A stretch of 64,000 nucleotides of DNA from Bacteroidales bacterium (lineage in GTDB: Bacteria; Bacteroidota; Bacteroidia; Bacteroidales; JAIOZK01), in NCBI GenBank assembly GCA_021740625.1, contig JAIOZK010000005.1:62001-126000 (forward strand). Reading direction: 5' to 3'. Both the position numbers and the translations under genes were made by a program. The notes below the pieces were generated by a model that was not told where the DNA came from, did no database searches, and saw nothing but the letters and a program-made list of their open reading frames with translations. Below, in pieces: positions 9,566-18,766 of the stretch (position 1 is the first letter of the stretch; each line of letters begins with the position of its first letter).

Positions 9566-9622
9566 ATGTTTGACTGGTTACTGGACTTCAAAATAAAGAT
9601 CAACCGCACCGCACTGTTTTAA
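9566..9622 (+). other. 18-codon leader ORF ahead of the ammonia-lyase gene
   Basis: A short frame, MFDWLLDFKIKINRTALF, starts 21 bases after the -7 box and ends 64 bases before the ammonia-lyase ATG. It contains no His codon, and I see no terminator hairpin between it and the gene, so classical attenuation is unlikely. It may be a chance frame. Confidence 0.25.
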
Positions 9623-9686
9623 CACCACCTTCAGAATTTTCGTTTCATTGTTTCGTTTTATTTAAAAATTTTAAAATCAAGATATT

Positions 9687-11210
9687 ATGACTTATATTAT
9701 CAAAGGAAGTGGACTCAGAATAGAAGATGTGGTGAATGTTGCCCGCCATAATGAAAAAGTAGAGCTTGATCCAGAAGCTTTGGAAAGAATGAAGAAATGC
9801 AGGGCCATGCTGGAAGAAAAAATTCAGGCCGGTGAGATCATGTATGGTGTGAACACAGGGATTGGAGAATTTTCGGAAGTTGTGCTGAATGATGAGCAGG
9901 TCAAAGATTTTCAGAAGTACCTGATCTATAACCATGCTGCGGGAATTGGCGATCCCATGCCCATCGAATGGGTGAGGGCCGCCATGCTGGGCCGTATCAA
10001 TGTGCATGCACACGGTAACTCGGGTATGAGGCCGGTGATCACGCAAACCCTGGTCGAGATGCTCAACAAAGGTGTGACCCCCTGGGTTTGTACCAAAGGA
10101 TCGGTAGGTGCTTGCGGTGACCTGGCACCCATGTCACAGATCGCACTGCTGATGCTTGGAGAAGGAAAAGCCTATTTTGAAGGTGAATTGTATGAGGGAA
10201 AAGTGGCTTTTGAAAAAGCTGGCATTGAGGTTCCGGGTTTAAAAGCCAGGGACGGACTTGCCACCATCAATGGTTCCAATGTATTAACTGCCATGAGCGC
10301 TCTTTTCCTGTATGATGCTAACAACTGGTTGAAGCAGGCTGAGATCGCAGCAGCCATGTCGCTGGAAGCACTCAAGGCAAATATGAAACCTTATACGGAA
10401 AAGCTTCATGCAGCAAGGGGATTCAGTGGTGCTGTCAGAAGTGCGAAAGCGATCAACAAGCTGGTGAGTGGCGGAGACCTGAAAGAACAAAGAATAAAAT
10501 GCAAGGTGCAGGATGCATATTCCATGCGTTCGACACCCCAGGTGATCGGTACTGCCCATGATGCGCTGGCTTATGCCAGATCACAGGTTGAGATCGAATT
10601 GAATGGAGTAGGGGACAATCCGGTTTTCTTCCCGGATGAAAACCTGCAATTGTCTGGTGCTAACTTTCAGGGATCACCTGTCGCATTGCCCATGGATATG
10701 GCGGGAGCAGCCATTACCATGATCAGCGTGATGTCGGAAAGAAGGATGAACAGGCTGAACAATCCTGCTTTGAGTGTAGGACTGCCTGCATTTCTGACCA
10801 AAGGAGCCGGAATGTTTTCCGGTTTGATGCTGAGCCAGTATACAGCAGATATGCAAATCGTGGAACAGAGGATATTATCTGCTCCGGCTTCCATTCAGTC
10901 CATTCCGGCGGCAGCCGACCAGGAAGATTTTGTTTCCATGGGAATGAACACGGCCCTGAAAAATAACCAGATCCTCGACAATGCATACGGAGTGCTCGGC
11001 ATTGAGTTTATGGCTGCGGCACAGGCCCTTGATTTTAGGGATTATGAATTTGGCAGGGGTGTTAAGAAAGCCAGGGAAATCATCCGCAGGTACGTGGAAT
11101 TCCTGGATGTTGACAGACCTCTTTATAATGATCACAACGCGATGAAGGATCTGGTGAAACGTTGTGAGATCCTGGAAGAAGTTGAAAAGGAAGTGGGTAG
11201 TTTGGAATAA
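9687..11210 (+). CDS. hutH: Histidine ammonia-lyase (aromatic amino acid lyase) with Ala-Cys-Gly MIO triad
   Basis: 507 aa MIO-type lyase that would convert L-histidine to urocanate and ammonia, the first step of histidine degradation. Residues matching Pseudomonas HAL fall in register: Tyr53 (MYGVNTG), His83 (YNHAAG), Asn195 (TINGSN), then QDAYSMR with Tyr278 and Arg281, and a Glu in ADQEDFVSMG that favours histidine over phenylalanine or tyrosine. The cofactor-forming triad at 142-144 reads Ala-Cys-Gly (codons GCT TGC GGT) instead of Ala-Ser-Gly. No hutU, hutI or hutG is nearby, so another aromatic substrate remains possible. It is monocistronic with its own -7 box. Confidence 0.85.
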   Translation: MTYIIKGSGLRIEDVVNVARHNEKVELDPEALERMKKCRAMLEEKIQAGEIMYGVNTGIGEFSEVVLNDEQVKDFQKYLIYNHAAGIGDPMPIEWVRAAMLGRINVHAHGNSGMRPVITQTLVEMLNKGVTPWVCTKGSVGACGDLAPMSQIALLMLGEGKAYFEGELYEGKVAFEKAGIEVPGLKARDGLATINGSNVLTAMSALFLYDANNWLKQAEIAAAMSLEALKANMKPYTEKLHAARGFSGAVRSAKAINKLVSGGDLKEQRIKCKVQDAYSMRSTPQVIGTAHDALAYARSQVEIELNGVGDNPVFFPDENLQLSGANFQGSPVALPMDMAGAAITMISVMSERRMNRLNNPALSVGLPAFLTKGAGMFSGLMLSQYTADMQIVEQRILSAPASIQSIPAAADQEDFVSMGMNTALKNNQILDNAYGVLGIEFMAAAQALDFRDYEFGRGVKKAREIIRRYVEFLDVDRPLYNDHNAMKDLVKRCEILEEVEKEVGSLE

Positions 11211-11362
11211 ATGAAAAAGGATTTCTAATTGAATTGGTAGTGCTACAGCTTCGACTCCGCTGCTAAAGATACATTTGAAAAATAGTTGAATTTCTGTAAA
11301 TTAGAATCTCAATGGAGGTCTGGGATTTTGTTATTAATTTTGAAAATTGCTTAAAATAATCA

Positions 11363-11794
11363 ATGGAAGAAATACAAACACCCGAAAATCAGCAACCCAG
11401 GAAAAGACCGGAGCTTTTAACCATTTTGTGCATTCTCACTTTTATTGGAAGTGGCCTGGGCACTTTTTCAAATCTTGTGCTGAGTCTCTCTTATGAAATG
11501 ATGCAGCAGATGGCCAGCTCGGGTGAGTTGAGCTTTCCCGGCATGGATGTGTATTTCGCCGTCCCCAGGTCGTATTACGTCGGGAGTTTCTTCTTTATGC
11601 TGGGATCCCTGCTGGGAGCCATTCAAATGTGGAAATTAAGGAGAATTGGGTTTCATATCTATACGGTATCGCAAATCCTGCTGTTGGTATTACCTTCCCT
11701 GTATGCGCAAAATTTTCCTTATCCCTATCTGAATGTACTGATTACCGCTGTTTTTATCTTGCTCTATGCCATGAATCTTAAACATATGTCTTAA
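11363..11794 (+). CDS. Four-helix membrane protein of unknown function, copy 1
   Basis: 143 aa with a hydrophilic N-terminus of about 18 residues and four predicted membrane segments (about 20-42, 68-85, 96-112, 118-138). It shares the layout and the motif MWKLRRIGFHIY between helices 2 and 3 with the next gene (MWQLRRMGFYLY), so the two are tandem paralogues. I do not recognise a named family and assign no function. It lies 152 bases after the ammonia-lyase gene and nine bases before its paralogue. Confidence 0.7.
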   Translation: MEEIQTPENQQPRKRPELLTILCILTFIGSGLGTFSNLVLSLSYEMMQQMASSGELSFPGMDVYFAVPRSYYVGSFFFMLGSLLGAIQMWKLRRIGFHIYTVSQILLLVLPSLYAQNFPYPYLNVLITAVFILLYAMNLKHMS

Positions 11795-11803
11795 ATTTGG
11801 CCT

Positions 11804-12217
11804 GTGGAATCAAATGAAAAAAACCAAAAAGGTTCAGGAATGCAGGAACGTCCGTTGTTCCTGTCATTGCTTTGCATTGTTTCATTTGTGTATTATGGGC
11901 TGCTTATTTTATTGTTTGCAGGTTCCCTCCTTTTCAGGGATTATTTTTTCGATGTGATTGCAAAATTCACGGAGGCTTCATTCCCTGAGGTCACCTATTA
12001 CCTGCTAGTCTCAATAGGACTGTTGCTTTTTACAACATCTTTTATCGGGACGATCAGGATGTGGCAGCTCAGGCGAATGGGTTTTTATCTTTATCTTCTG
12101 GCAAGCATCCTGACCATGCTCCTTTTGTTCTTATTTGTAAGCCTGAGCTTGTGGTTCCTTTTCAGCAGCATTTTTATGTTGTTTTGCTTCTGGTTATACG
12201 CAAAGCGCATGCAGTAA
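11804..12217 (+). CDS. Four-helix membrane protein of unknown function, copy 2
   Basis: 137 aa counted from a GTG at 11804; an ATG at 11840 (MQERPLFLS) is an alternative that removes a 12-residue hydrophilic tail. There are four membrane segments, with MWQLRRMGFYLY between helices 2 and 3 as in the preceding paralogue. The charged loop pattern suggests both termini are cytosolic. It starts nine bases after the first copy, probably in the same transcript. Function unknown. Confidence 0.68.
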   Translation: MESNEKNQKGSGMQERPLFLSLLCIVSFVYYGLLILLFAGSLLFRDYFFDVIAKFTEASFPEVTYYLLVSIGLLLFTTSFIGTIRMWQLRRMGFYLYLLASILTMLLLFLFVSLSLWFLFSSIFMLFCFWLYAKRMQ

Positions 12218-12490
12218 TCCCGAATTAACAAGGCTTTCATAGAAGCTCCTTATTTAGATGGATTATAAATTAAACCCTAAATCCCTGAAATTAAAACTTA
12301 TAAGATGGATTTTGAGATAAATGAATGTAAATTTGTGATAAATTTGACATTAAATTTTTGTTAATTCTTAGGTATTTTTATAATTTGCGATGTCAAAACG
12401 AATGCCGGTAAATATGAGGAGTGAAAGTATTGCTGGTGTGTAGTTGAAAGTTTAAATATATAACCAAATTATTAACCAAATTTATTAATT

Positions 12491-15400
12491 ATGAGAAAGT
12501 TTACGATTTTTCTTGTACTCCTGCTATTTTGCGGGTTACAAGCAGCATTCGCACAAAAAACAATCACTGGTAAAGTTACGAGTGCAGAGGACGGAACACC
12601 TTTGATCGGTGTAACGGTCATAATTAAGGGTACAACGATCGGTACGACCACTGATATCAATGGTAAGTACTCGATTGAAGTACCGGACGACGCTGAAGCG
12701 CTTCTGTTTTCATTCGTCGGTATGGCCACCCGGGAAATTCCCATTGGTGACAAAACGGTCATAGATATTGCGTTGTCGCCAAGTGCCGTTGCTATGGAAG
12801 AGGTAGTGGTTACCGCCCTTGGTGTTACCAGGGAGGAGAAATCACTCGGTTATGCTGTGCAGGATGTTTCTGCAGAGGAGATAAACAAGGCCCGGCCTGT
12901 GAATGTGCTCAACGCATTGTCAGGTAAAGTTTCCGGTGTTCAGATCTCAAACGCCACAGGTAATATTGGAGGTTCTTCCAGGATTACGATTCGTGGTATC
13001 AGATCTGTAACCGGAGATAACCAGCCGATTTTTATTGTTGATGGAACGATCATCGACAACTCAAACTTTACTTCGGCCAACCAGGCCCGCGGCGGTGGTG
13101 GTTATGACTATGGTAACATGGCCAACGACATCAACCCCGACGATATTGAGTCTGTATCCGTGCTGAAAGGACCTGCAGCCAGTGCGCTTTACGGATCAAG
13201 GGCTGCCAATGGTGTGGTCATCATTGAAACCAAAAAAGGTAAAGCCAGGGCAGCAGCCGGGAAAAAAGGTATTGGTGTTACCATTAATACAGGTGCCTCT
13301 TTCGATATGGTTTCAATTTTGCCCAAGTATCAGAATGAATACGGCGGTGGTTATGGCTGGGATACACTCTGGTACAGCGATCATCCCGAAGCTTTTCCAG
13401 GCAGGACTTCAGGTTATTATACAATGGGTAATGATTCCTACGACCTGATGCCCAATTATGCAGTAGATGAAAGCTGGGGTGAAAAACTCAATGGACAAAT
13501 GCACAGGCCCTGGTATTCATGGCAGGAAAACAACTCCGAATGGTATGGTAAAAATGTACCCTGGGAAGCGCATGAAGATAACATCAGGGATTTTTACAAA
13601 CTTGGACAAACATGGACGAACAATATCGCCCTGACAGGAGGCTCCCAGGATGCTTATTTCAGGCTTTCTTATACCAATGTTCAACAGCATGGGGTTGCCC
13701 CGAATTCCAAAAGAGATAAAAATACGATTAACTTCAGTGGTAATACGAAATTGAGTGATCGACTGACAGCCTTTACAAATTTCAATTATATCAATACCAA
13801 AGGAGATGGTCTGGTTGGTACTGGTTATGATGGTGCCAATGTTATGAATTCCTTCAACCAATGGTTCCAACGCCAATTGGATATGGAAAAAATTCATGAT
13901 TACTGGTTAAATCCTGACGGAACACAAAACTCATGGAACAGAACAGCATGGAATAACCCATTTCCGAAATACTGGGACAATCCTTATTGGACAAGATTTA
14001 AAAACTATGGTAATGACTCACGCGACAGGATTTTCGGGAACGTTGGATTTACTTATGAGTTTACTGACTGGTTGAAACTCACAGGTCGTGTTAATAAGGA
14101 CTTTTACACAGACAGAAGGGAAGAAAGAAGGGCTGTTGGCTCCAATGAGATTTCATATTATCAAGAAGGTATCCGTCAATTGTCCGAAACGAATACGGAA
14201 TTCTTGCTGGAGTTTAATAAATATGTAACAGAAGATCTTTCAATTCAAGCATTGATAGGTGGTAACCAGATGACCCGGAAATATAACAGGAATGTCGGTT
14301 CGACCTCAGGCGGTTTGCCCATACCTGGTTTTGAAAATCTTGCCAATACAACAGATCCAATCAGTGTTGATGATTATAAAACCAAAAAGAGGATCAACAG
14401 TTTGTACGGAAGAGTTTCGCTGGGATGGAGAAGTATGATTTATGTTGACCTGACCGCTCGTAATGACTGGTCATCAACACTTCCAACTGATGAAAACTCC
14501 TATTTCTATCCTTCAGCAACAGGTAGTTTCGTATTTTCAGAATTGCCCGCGCTGAATGATGTTAGTTGGCTATCACTTGGTAAAGTTCGTTTTGCATGGG
14601 CCAAGGTGGGTAATGACACAGATCCCTACAATCTCTATAGCGTATATTCACCGAAAGAAAATTTCGGTACAAATCCCCTGTATACAGTACCTAATCAGTT
14701 GAATAATTCAGAACTGAAACCCGAGCAGACAACCTCTATTGAATTTGGTGGTAACCTGAAGTTTTTCAACAACCGTTTGGGAATTGATGCTACTTATTAC
14801 AAGTCAGAGTCAACCGAACAAATCATCCCAATCCCGATTTCAGGTTCTACAGGTTATACAAGTGCCATTATCAATGCAGGACAGATTAACAATAAAGGTA
14901 TAGAACTGTTCCTGACAGGTACTCCCGTTTTAACGAAGGACTTTTCATGGGATATTTATGTTAACTGGTCCAAAAACACAAGTGAAGTTGTTGAACTTGA
15001 TGAAGGTATCGACCAGCTAAGGCTTGTAAATGCTCCCTTCTCAGTTTCTGTGAATGCTTTTGTTGGTGAACCTTATGGAACCATCATGGGCCGTGATTAT
15101 GTATATAAAGATGGACAAAAAGTTGTTAATTCCATTGGTATGTATGAGTACTCAGAAGACGTAGTACCTCTGGGTAACATTGAACCTGACTGGATTGGCG
15201 GCATTGGCAACACATTGAGATACAAAGACCTGTCGCTGAGTTTCCTGTTTGATTTCAGAAAAGGTGGCGACCTGTTCTCTACAACCTATATGTGGGGTGT
15301 TTACAGCGGTATTCTCGAAGAATCAATTGAGAACAACATCCGCGAAGATGGCATCGTGCTGGAAGGTGTTATGGAAGATCCTGATAATCCTGGAAATTAT

Positions 15401-15721
15401 ATTCCCAATGATCAGGAAATTTCTGCTACCACCTTTGGTCTGAATCACTATTATGTTGGTGCCATGAACATGTTCAAAACTGATTTTATCAAACTGCGGG
15501 AAGTTTCTCTTACATATAGCTTTCCTGAAAAGTGGGTGAACAAAACTCCATTTGAGAACATCGCCCTCACAGTATACGGCAGGAACCTGCTTGTTTTTGC
15601 AACTGATATTGAGCACATTGATCCTGAGCATGTTATCTCAGCCAATAACATTCAGGGTATTGAAGGTGCCCAGTTACCGGCAACCAGGTCATTTGGATTT
15701 AACCTGAACGTAAATCTTTAA
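12491..15721 (+). CDS. SusC/RagA-family TonB-linked outer-membrane transporter
   Basis: 1076 aa. Residues 1-22 are a signal peptide ending AFAQ. Residues 23-112 form a carboxypeptidase-regulatory-like domain (TITGKVTSAEDGTPLIGV). A TonB-box-like MEEVVVTALG follows, then the plug domain with the SusC hallmark QPIFIVDGTIIDNSNF and VLKGPAASALYGSRAANGVV, and a C-terminal 22-strand barrel ending ATRSFGFNLNVNL. It forms the channel of a SusCD nutrient importer with the SusD-like lipoprotein encoded 42 bases downstream. No glycoside hydrolase, protease, sigma or anti-sigma gene accompanies the pair, so the substrate, glycan or peptide, is open. Confidence 0.93.
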   Translation: MRKFTIFLVLLLFCGLQAAFAQKTITGKVTSAEDGTPLIGVTVIIKGTTIGTTTDINGKYSIEVPDDAEALLFSFVGMATREIPIGDKTVIDIALSPSAVAMEEVVVTALGVTREEKSLGYAVQDVSAEEINKARPVNVLNALSGKVSGVQISNATGNIGGSSRITIRGIRSVTGDNQPIFIVDGTIIDNSNFTSANQARGGGGYDYGNMANDINPDDIESVSVLKGPAASALYGSRAANGVVIIETKKGKARAAAGKKGIGVTINTGASFDMVSILPKYQNEYGGGYGWDTLWYSDHPEAFPGRTSGYYTMGNDSYDLMPNYAVDESWGEKLNGQMHRPWYSWQENNSEWYGKNVPWEAHEDNIRDFYKLGQTWTNNIALTGGSQDAYFRLSYTNVQQHGVAPNSKRDKNTINFSGNTKLSDRLTAFTNFNYINTKGDGLVGTGYDGANVMNSFNQWFQRQLDMEKIHDYWLNPDGTQNSWNRTAWNNPFPKYWDNPYWTRFKNYGNDSRDRIFGNVGFTYEFTDWLKLTGRVNKDFYTDRREERRAVGSNEISYYQEGIRQLSETNTEFLLEFNKYVTEDLSIQALIGGNQMTRKYNRNVGSTSGGLPIPGFENLANTTDPISVDDYKTKKRINSLYGRVSLGWRSMIYVDLTARNDWSSTLPTDENSYFYPSATGSFVFSELPALNDVSWLSLGKVRFAWAKVGNDTDPYNLYSVYSPKENFGTNPLYTVPNQLNNSELKPEQTTSIEFGGNLKFFNNRLGIDATYYKSESTEQIIPIPISGSTGYTSAIINAGQINNKGIELFLTGTPVLTKDFSWDIYVNWSKNTSEVVELDEGIDQLRLVNAPFSVSVNAFVGEPYGTIMGRDYVYKDGQKVVNSIGMYEYSEDVVPLGNIEPDWIGGIGNTLRYKDLSLSFLFDFRKGGDLFSTTYMWGVYSGILEESIENNIREDGIVLEGVMEDPDNPGNYIPNDQEISATTFGLNHYYVGAMNMFKTDFIKLREVSLTYSFPEKWVNKTPFENIALTVYGRNLLVFATDIEHIDPEHVISANNIQGIEGAQLPATRSFGFNLNVNL

Positions 15722-15763
15722 GGTAGAGTCAAAATAATTTAAGAAACATAAAAATTGAAAGAA

Positions 15764-17374
15764 ATGAAAAATATACATAAAAAACTATTCGCAATTGGAT
15801 TGCTGGCACTCTTTCTTTTTGTCGGTTGTACCAAGGACTTTGAGGAGATGAACATTTCTCCGAATGACCCACCTGAGGTTCCGACCGCGTATTTGTTAAC
15901 TTCAGCTCAAAAGGGTCTCATAGCATTCATGTGGGATGAATGGTGGGCTGGACGTTTTGGGAACCTTTATTCACAATACTGGACACAAACATCCTATACC
16001 GATGAAAGTCGTTATAAATACAGAGATGGTGTGAATAATAATTATTGGATCTATTTTTATGCCGGACGTGATGCAACACCTGATGGTTCGCTGAACGGTG
16101 GTGGCTTAATGGACCTGCAACGAATCATTCAGTTGAATACGGATGAGGAAACAAAGGAAAAAATGAGCCAGTATGGTTCCAATGCCAACCAAATCGCAGT
16201 GGCCAAGATCCTGAAATCCTGGATGTATCAGATACTGACTGATACCTGGGGCTATGTTCCTTACGAACAAGCATTGCAGGGTGAAACCATTAAACAACCC
16301 GGCTATACCGCACAGGATGTTATTTATAGCGATCTCATAGTTAAACTCAACGAAGCAGTCAGTGAGATTGACGAATCAGCCAAGGGCGTTACAGGTGATA
16401 TTATCTATAAAGGCGATATGTCACTCTGGAAAAAATTCGCCAACTCCTTAAAACTTAGGATTGCAATCCGTATGTCATATGCCAATACAAGCAAAGCACA
16501 AGAAGTGATTACTGCAAGCTGGGAAGGTGCCTTTGCAAGCAATGCAGATAATGCCCATTTTGATTTTGAAGCAGGGACACCAAATAACAATCCTTTGAAT
16601 CAGAATCAGAAAGAAAGGACTGACTTTGCTGTTGCAAAACCATTGATGGATATTATGAATGAAAGAAATGACCCGCGCAGGCTTTTCTTTGCCAACTATC
16701 CTGTTAATGATTCTGGCACTTTCATTGGCTTTCCTTATGGAATGGCACAGGATGAAGCAACTCCGCTGTCAAATAATGACTTTTGTATGCCCGGGGATTG
16801 TGTTTATGCGCCAACAGCTCCTGGTATGTTGATGAATTATTCGGAAGTCTGCTTTATCATGGCAGAAGCCGCTGAAAGATTTGGTATTGGCGGTAGCGCA
16901 CAGACATGGTATGAAAACGGTATCAGAGCCAATATGGAAATGTGGAATTCATTTCTTGAGTTATCAAACCTGAATGCTTTCTATCGTCTGGACAACCCGG
17001 ATCCAAGGCCAACACCAGTTGCGATCCACGACACAACCATTACCAAGTATCTTGAAGAGCCAATGGTAGCCTGGGGTTCTGCTGATGCTCTCGAATTGAT
17101 CGGAACTCAAAAATACCTTGCACTCTATCCCCAGGGATTACAGGCATGGTTTGAGTATACCCGTACGGGTTATCCGAACACATTGTTGCTGCCGGGTGAA
17201 ACTGTTGAAGAATATAACTATACATTTTCACCGCTGATTGCAATCGATCATATTCCTTACAGAATGGAATATCCGAGTGAAGAACAAACCCTGAATGGAA
17301 CATCTTACCAGGCTGCAGTTGCTGCACAGGGTGCAGACAATATGAGCACAAAGCTCTGGTGGGATAAGAAATAA
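15764..17374 (+). CDS. SusD/RagB-family nutrient-binding lipoprotein (SusD-like_2 type)
   Basis: 536 aa. The start is placed at ATG 15764 (MKNIHKKLF) because a TTG three codons upstream would only extend the signal peptide. The lipobox LFLFVGC puts the lipidated Cys at 22, followed by the family-typical TKDFEEMNISPNDP. The body is alpha-helical with TPR-like segments and contains WKKFANSLKLRIAIRM and SEVCFIMAEAAERFG, typical of SusD proteins of the SusD-like_2 group. It acts as the surface lid that captures substrate for the SusC channel encoded immediately upstream. A bidirectional terminator follows. Confidence 0.9.
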   Translation: MKNIHKKLFAIGLLALFLFVGCTKDFEEMNISPNDPPEVPTAYLLTSAQKGLIAFMWDEWWAGRFGNLYSQYWTQTSYTDESRYKYRDGVNNNYWIYFYAGRDATPDGSLNGGGLMDLQRIIQLNTDEETKEKMSQYGSNANQIAVAKILKSWMYQILTDTWGYVPYEQALQGETIKQPGYTAQDVIYSDLIVKLNEAVSEIDESAKGVTGDIIYKGDMSLWKKFANSLKLRIAIRMSYANTSKAQEVITASWEGAFASNADNAHFDFEAGTPNNNPLNQNQKERTDFAVAKPLMDIMNERNDPRRLFFANYPVNDSGTFIGFPYGMAQDEATPLSNNDFCMPGDCVYAPTAPGMLMNYSEVCFIMAEAAERFGIGGSAQTWYENGIRANMEMWNSFLELSNLNAFYRLDNPDPRPTPVAIHDTTITKYLEEPMVAWGSADALELIGTQKYLALYPQGLQAWFEYTRTGYPNTLLLPGETVEEYNYTFSPLIAIDHIPYRMEYPSEEQTLNGTSYQAAVAAQGADNMSTKLWWDKK

Positions 17375-17396
17375 AATCGAAACTTTTTTATAATTG

Positions 17397-17431
17397 AAAA
17401 AGGCTGCCGGATCATCTGGCAGCCTTTTTTT
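17397..17431. terminator. Bidirectional rho-independent terminator between susD and the M23 gene
   Basis: The stem AAAAAGGCTGCC (17397-17408) pairs with GGCAGCCTTTTT (17418-17429) across a nine-base loop, followed by T. It has an A-run on one side and a T-run on the other, so it can serve both converging genes, and it overlaps the last codons of the M23 gene. Confidence 0.85.
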
Positions 17432-18680
17432 GGTGCAATGGAATTTCATTTAACCGGGCTTTCATCTCATCTGTTAATATATCGTACCTTTCCATGTGTG
17501 CTGAATCAACCGGTTTTGTGGGTGGGGATTTAACTTTCAAGGGGTTGATGGGCTGGCCATTCCGGTAAAACCTGAAATCAAGATGGGGGCCTGTTGCCAG
17601 CCCCGAGCTGCCTACGTAACCGATCACATCTCCCTGTTTTACTTTAATACCTTTCTTAATCCCTTTTCCATAAGCCGACAAATGCATATAAACAGTGGTA
17701 TAGGTTCCATTATGCCTGATCTTTACGGCCCTTCCTCCCTGCTTCGTCCAGCCTGCCATGATCACTGTACCCTCACCTACAGCATGAACGGGTGTGCCGT
17801 GATCTGCTGCGTAATCCACTCCGGTATGCGGGCGGTATATCTTTAATACCGGATGAAACCTGTTGTATGAAAAACCCGAACTGATCCTTCTGAAACGCAA
17901 AGGGGCTTTCAGAAAAGTCCTGCGCATGCTGCCGGCATTGTCATCAAAATAATCGCCAACAGAATCCTGAACAAAATAAAATGCAAAATGATCTTCACCC
18001 ATATGATTGAACTGTGCTGCCAGTATCCTGCCCAGCCCGATGCGTTGATCATTGACATAACGATCTTCGTAAATCACCTTGTAAAAATCACCCTTTTGTA
18101 TGCCAAAGAAATCGATGGTCCAGGCAAAGATCTCTGATAATTCATTGGCCAGGTTGGGATCGGTCTCACTGTCGATCATTGCATTCCACAGGGAAGTTTC
18201 TATTCTCCCGGAAGCTTTCATCGTCTTTCGTTTTTCTCTTTTACTGCCCCGGATCAGCTTCACAGTATCTCTCAGATCGTATAGTAGGTAATTCACAGGA
18301 TCCTCTTCATAGGCAAAGAAAAGCGGTTTGTGCAGGGAGTCTCTGGTTTTGATCAGTGAATAAACATTGCCCCGCCTGATTTTGCGGACATTAAAAACTG
18401 GTCTGGAGACCCGCACAAGTTCGTCGATTTTTTCATAGGGAACACCATTCCGTGTCAGAATATCTGCAAGGAATTCGTTGCGGCCCACCCGGTCTTTGAA
18501 AATATCCAGTGTATCCAGGATGAGTCCGTACTCAGTATATAAATCAAGCTCCGGTACTTCAATTATTTCATTGTTTTTATATGGTCTGTAAGCATCCCTG
18601 TTTGCGGGTGCTAATATCCATAGAAATAGAACCGTGGAAACAACCAGGATAAAAATCTCAATTCCTCTACTATTCCGCAT
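17412..18680 (-). CDS. M23-family (LytM/Gly-Gly) metallopeptidase, membrane-anchored
   Basis: 422 aa. One N-terminal membrane anchor (about 8-24) is followed by a periplasmic region with a LysM/OapA-like segment and a C-terminal M23 domain (about 285-385). The first zinc motif HTGVDYAADHG (H-x3-D) is intact. The usual second motif H-x-H is replaced by H-L-D (ATGPHLDFRFY), so Asp takes the place of one zinc ligand. Related Bacteroidota proteins may share this, in which case it is a clade variant. The protein probably cuts peptidoglycan cross-links, or regulates another hydrolase if inactive. It converges with susD and shares its terminator. Confidence 0.85.
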   Translation of the reverse strand: MRNSRGIEIFILVVSTVLFLWILAPANRDAYRPYKNNEIIEVPELDLYTEYGLILDTLDIFKDRVGRNEFLADILTRNGVPYEKIDELVRVSRPVFNVRKIRRGNVYSLIKTRDSLHKPLFFAYEEDPVNYLLYDLRDTVKLIRGSKREKRKTMKASGRIETSLWNAMIDSETDPNLANELSEIFAWTIDFFGIQKGDFYKVIYEDRYVNDQRIGLGRILAAQFNHMGEDHFAFYFVQDSVGDYFDDNAGSMRRTFLKAPLRFRRISSGFSYNRFHPVLKIYRPHTGVDYAADHGTPVHAVGEGTVIMAGWTKQGGRAVKIRHNGTYTTVYMHLSAYGKGIKKGIKVKQGDVIGYVGSSGLATGPHLDFRFYRNGQPINPLKVKSPPTKPVDSAHMERYDILTDEMKARLNEIPLHQKKAAR

Positions 18681-18766
18681 GATATAGAATTATTAAAGGC
18701 AAACGCAGTATGCTTGATTTAAGTTTGCAAAGAAAGGGAAAAAGACACCAGCAGATACTGCAAAAT

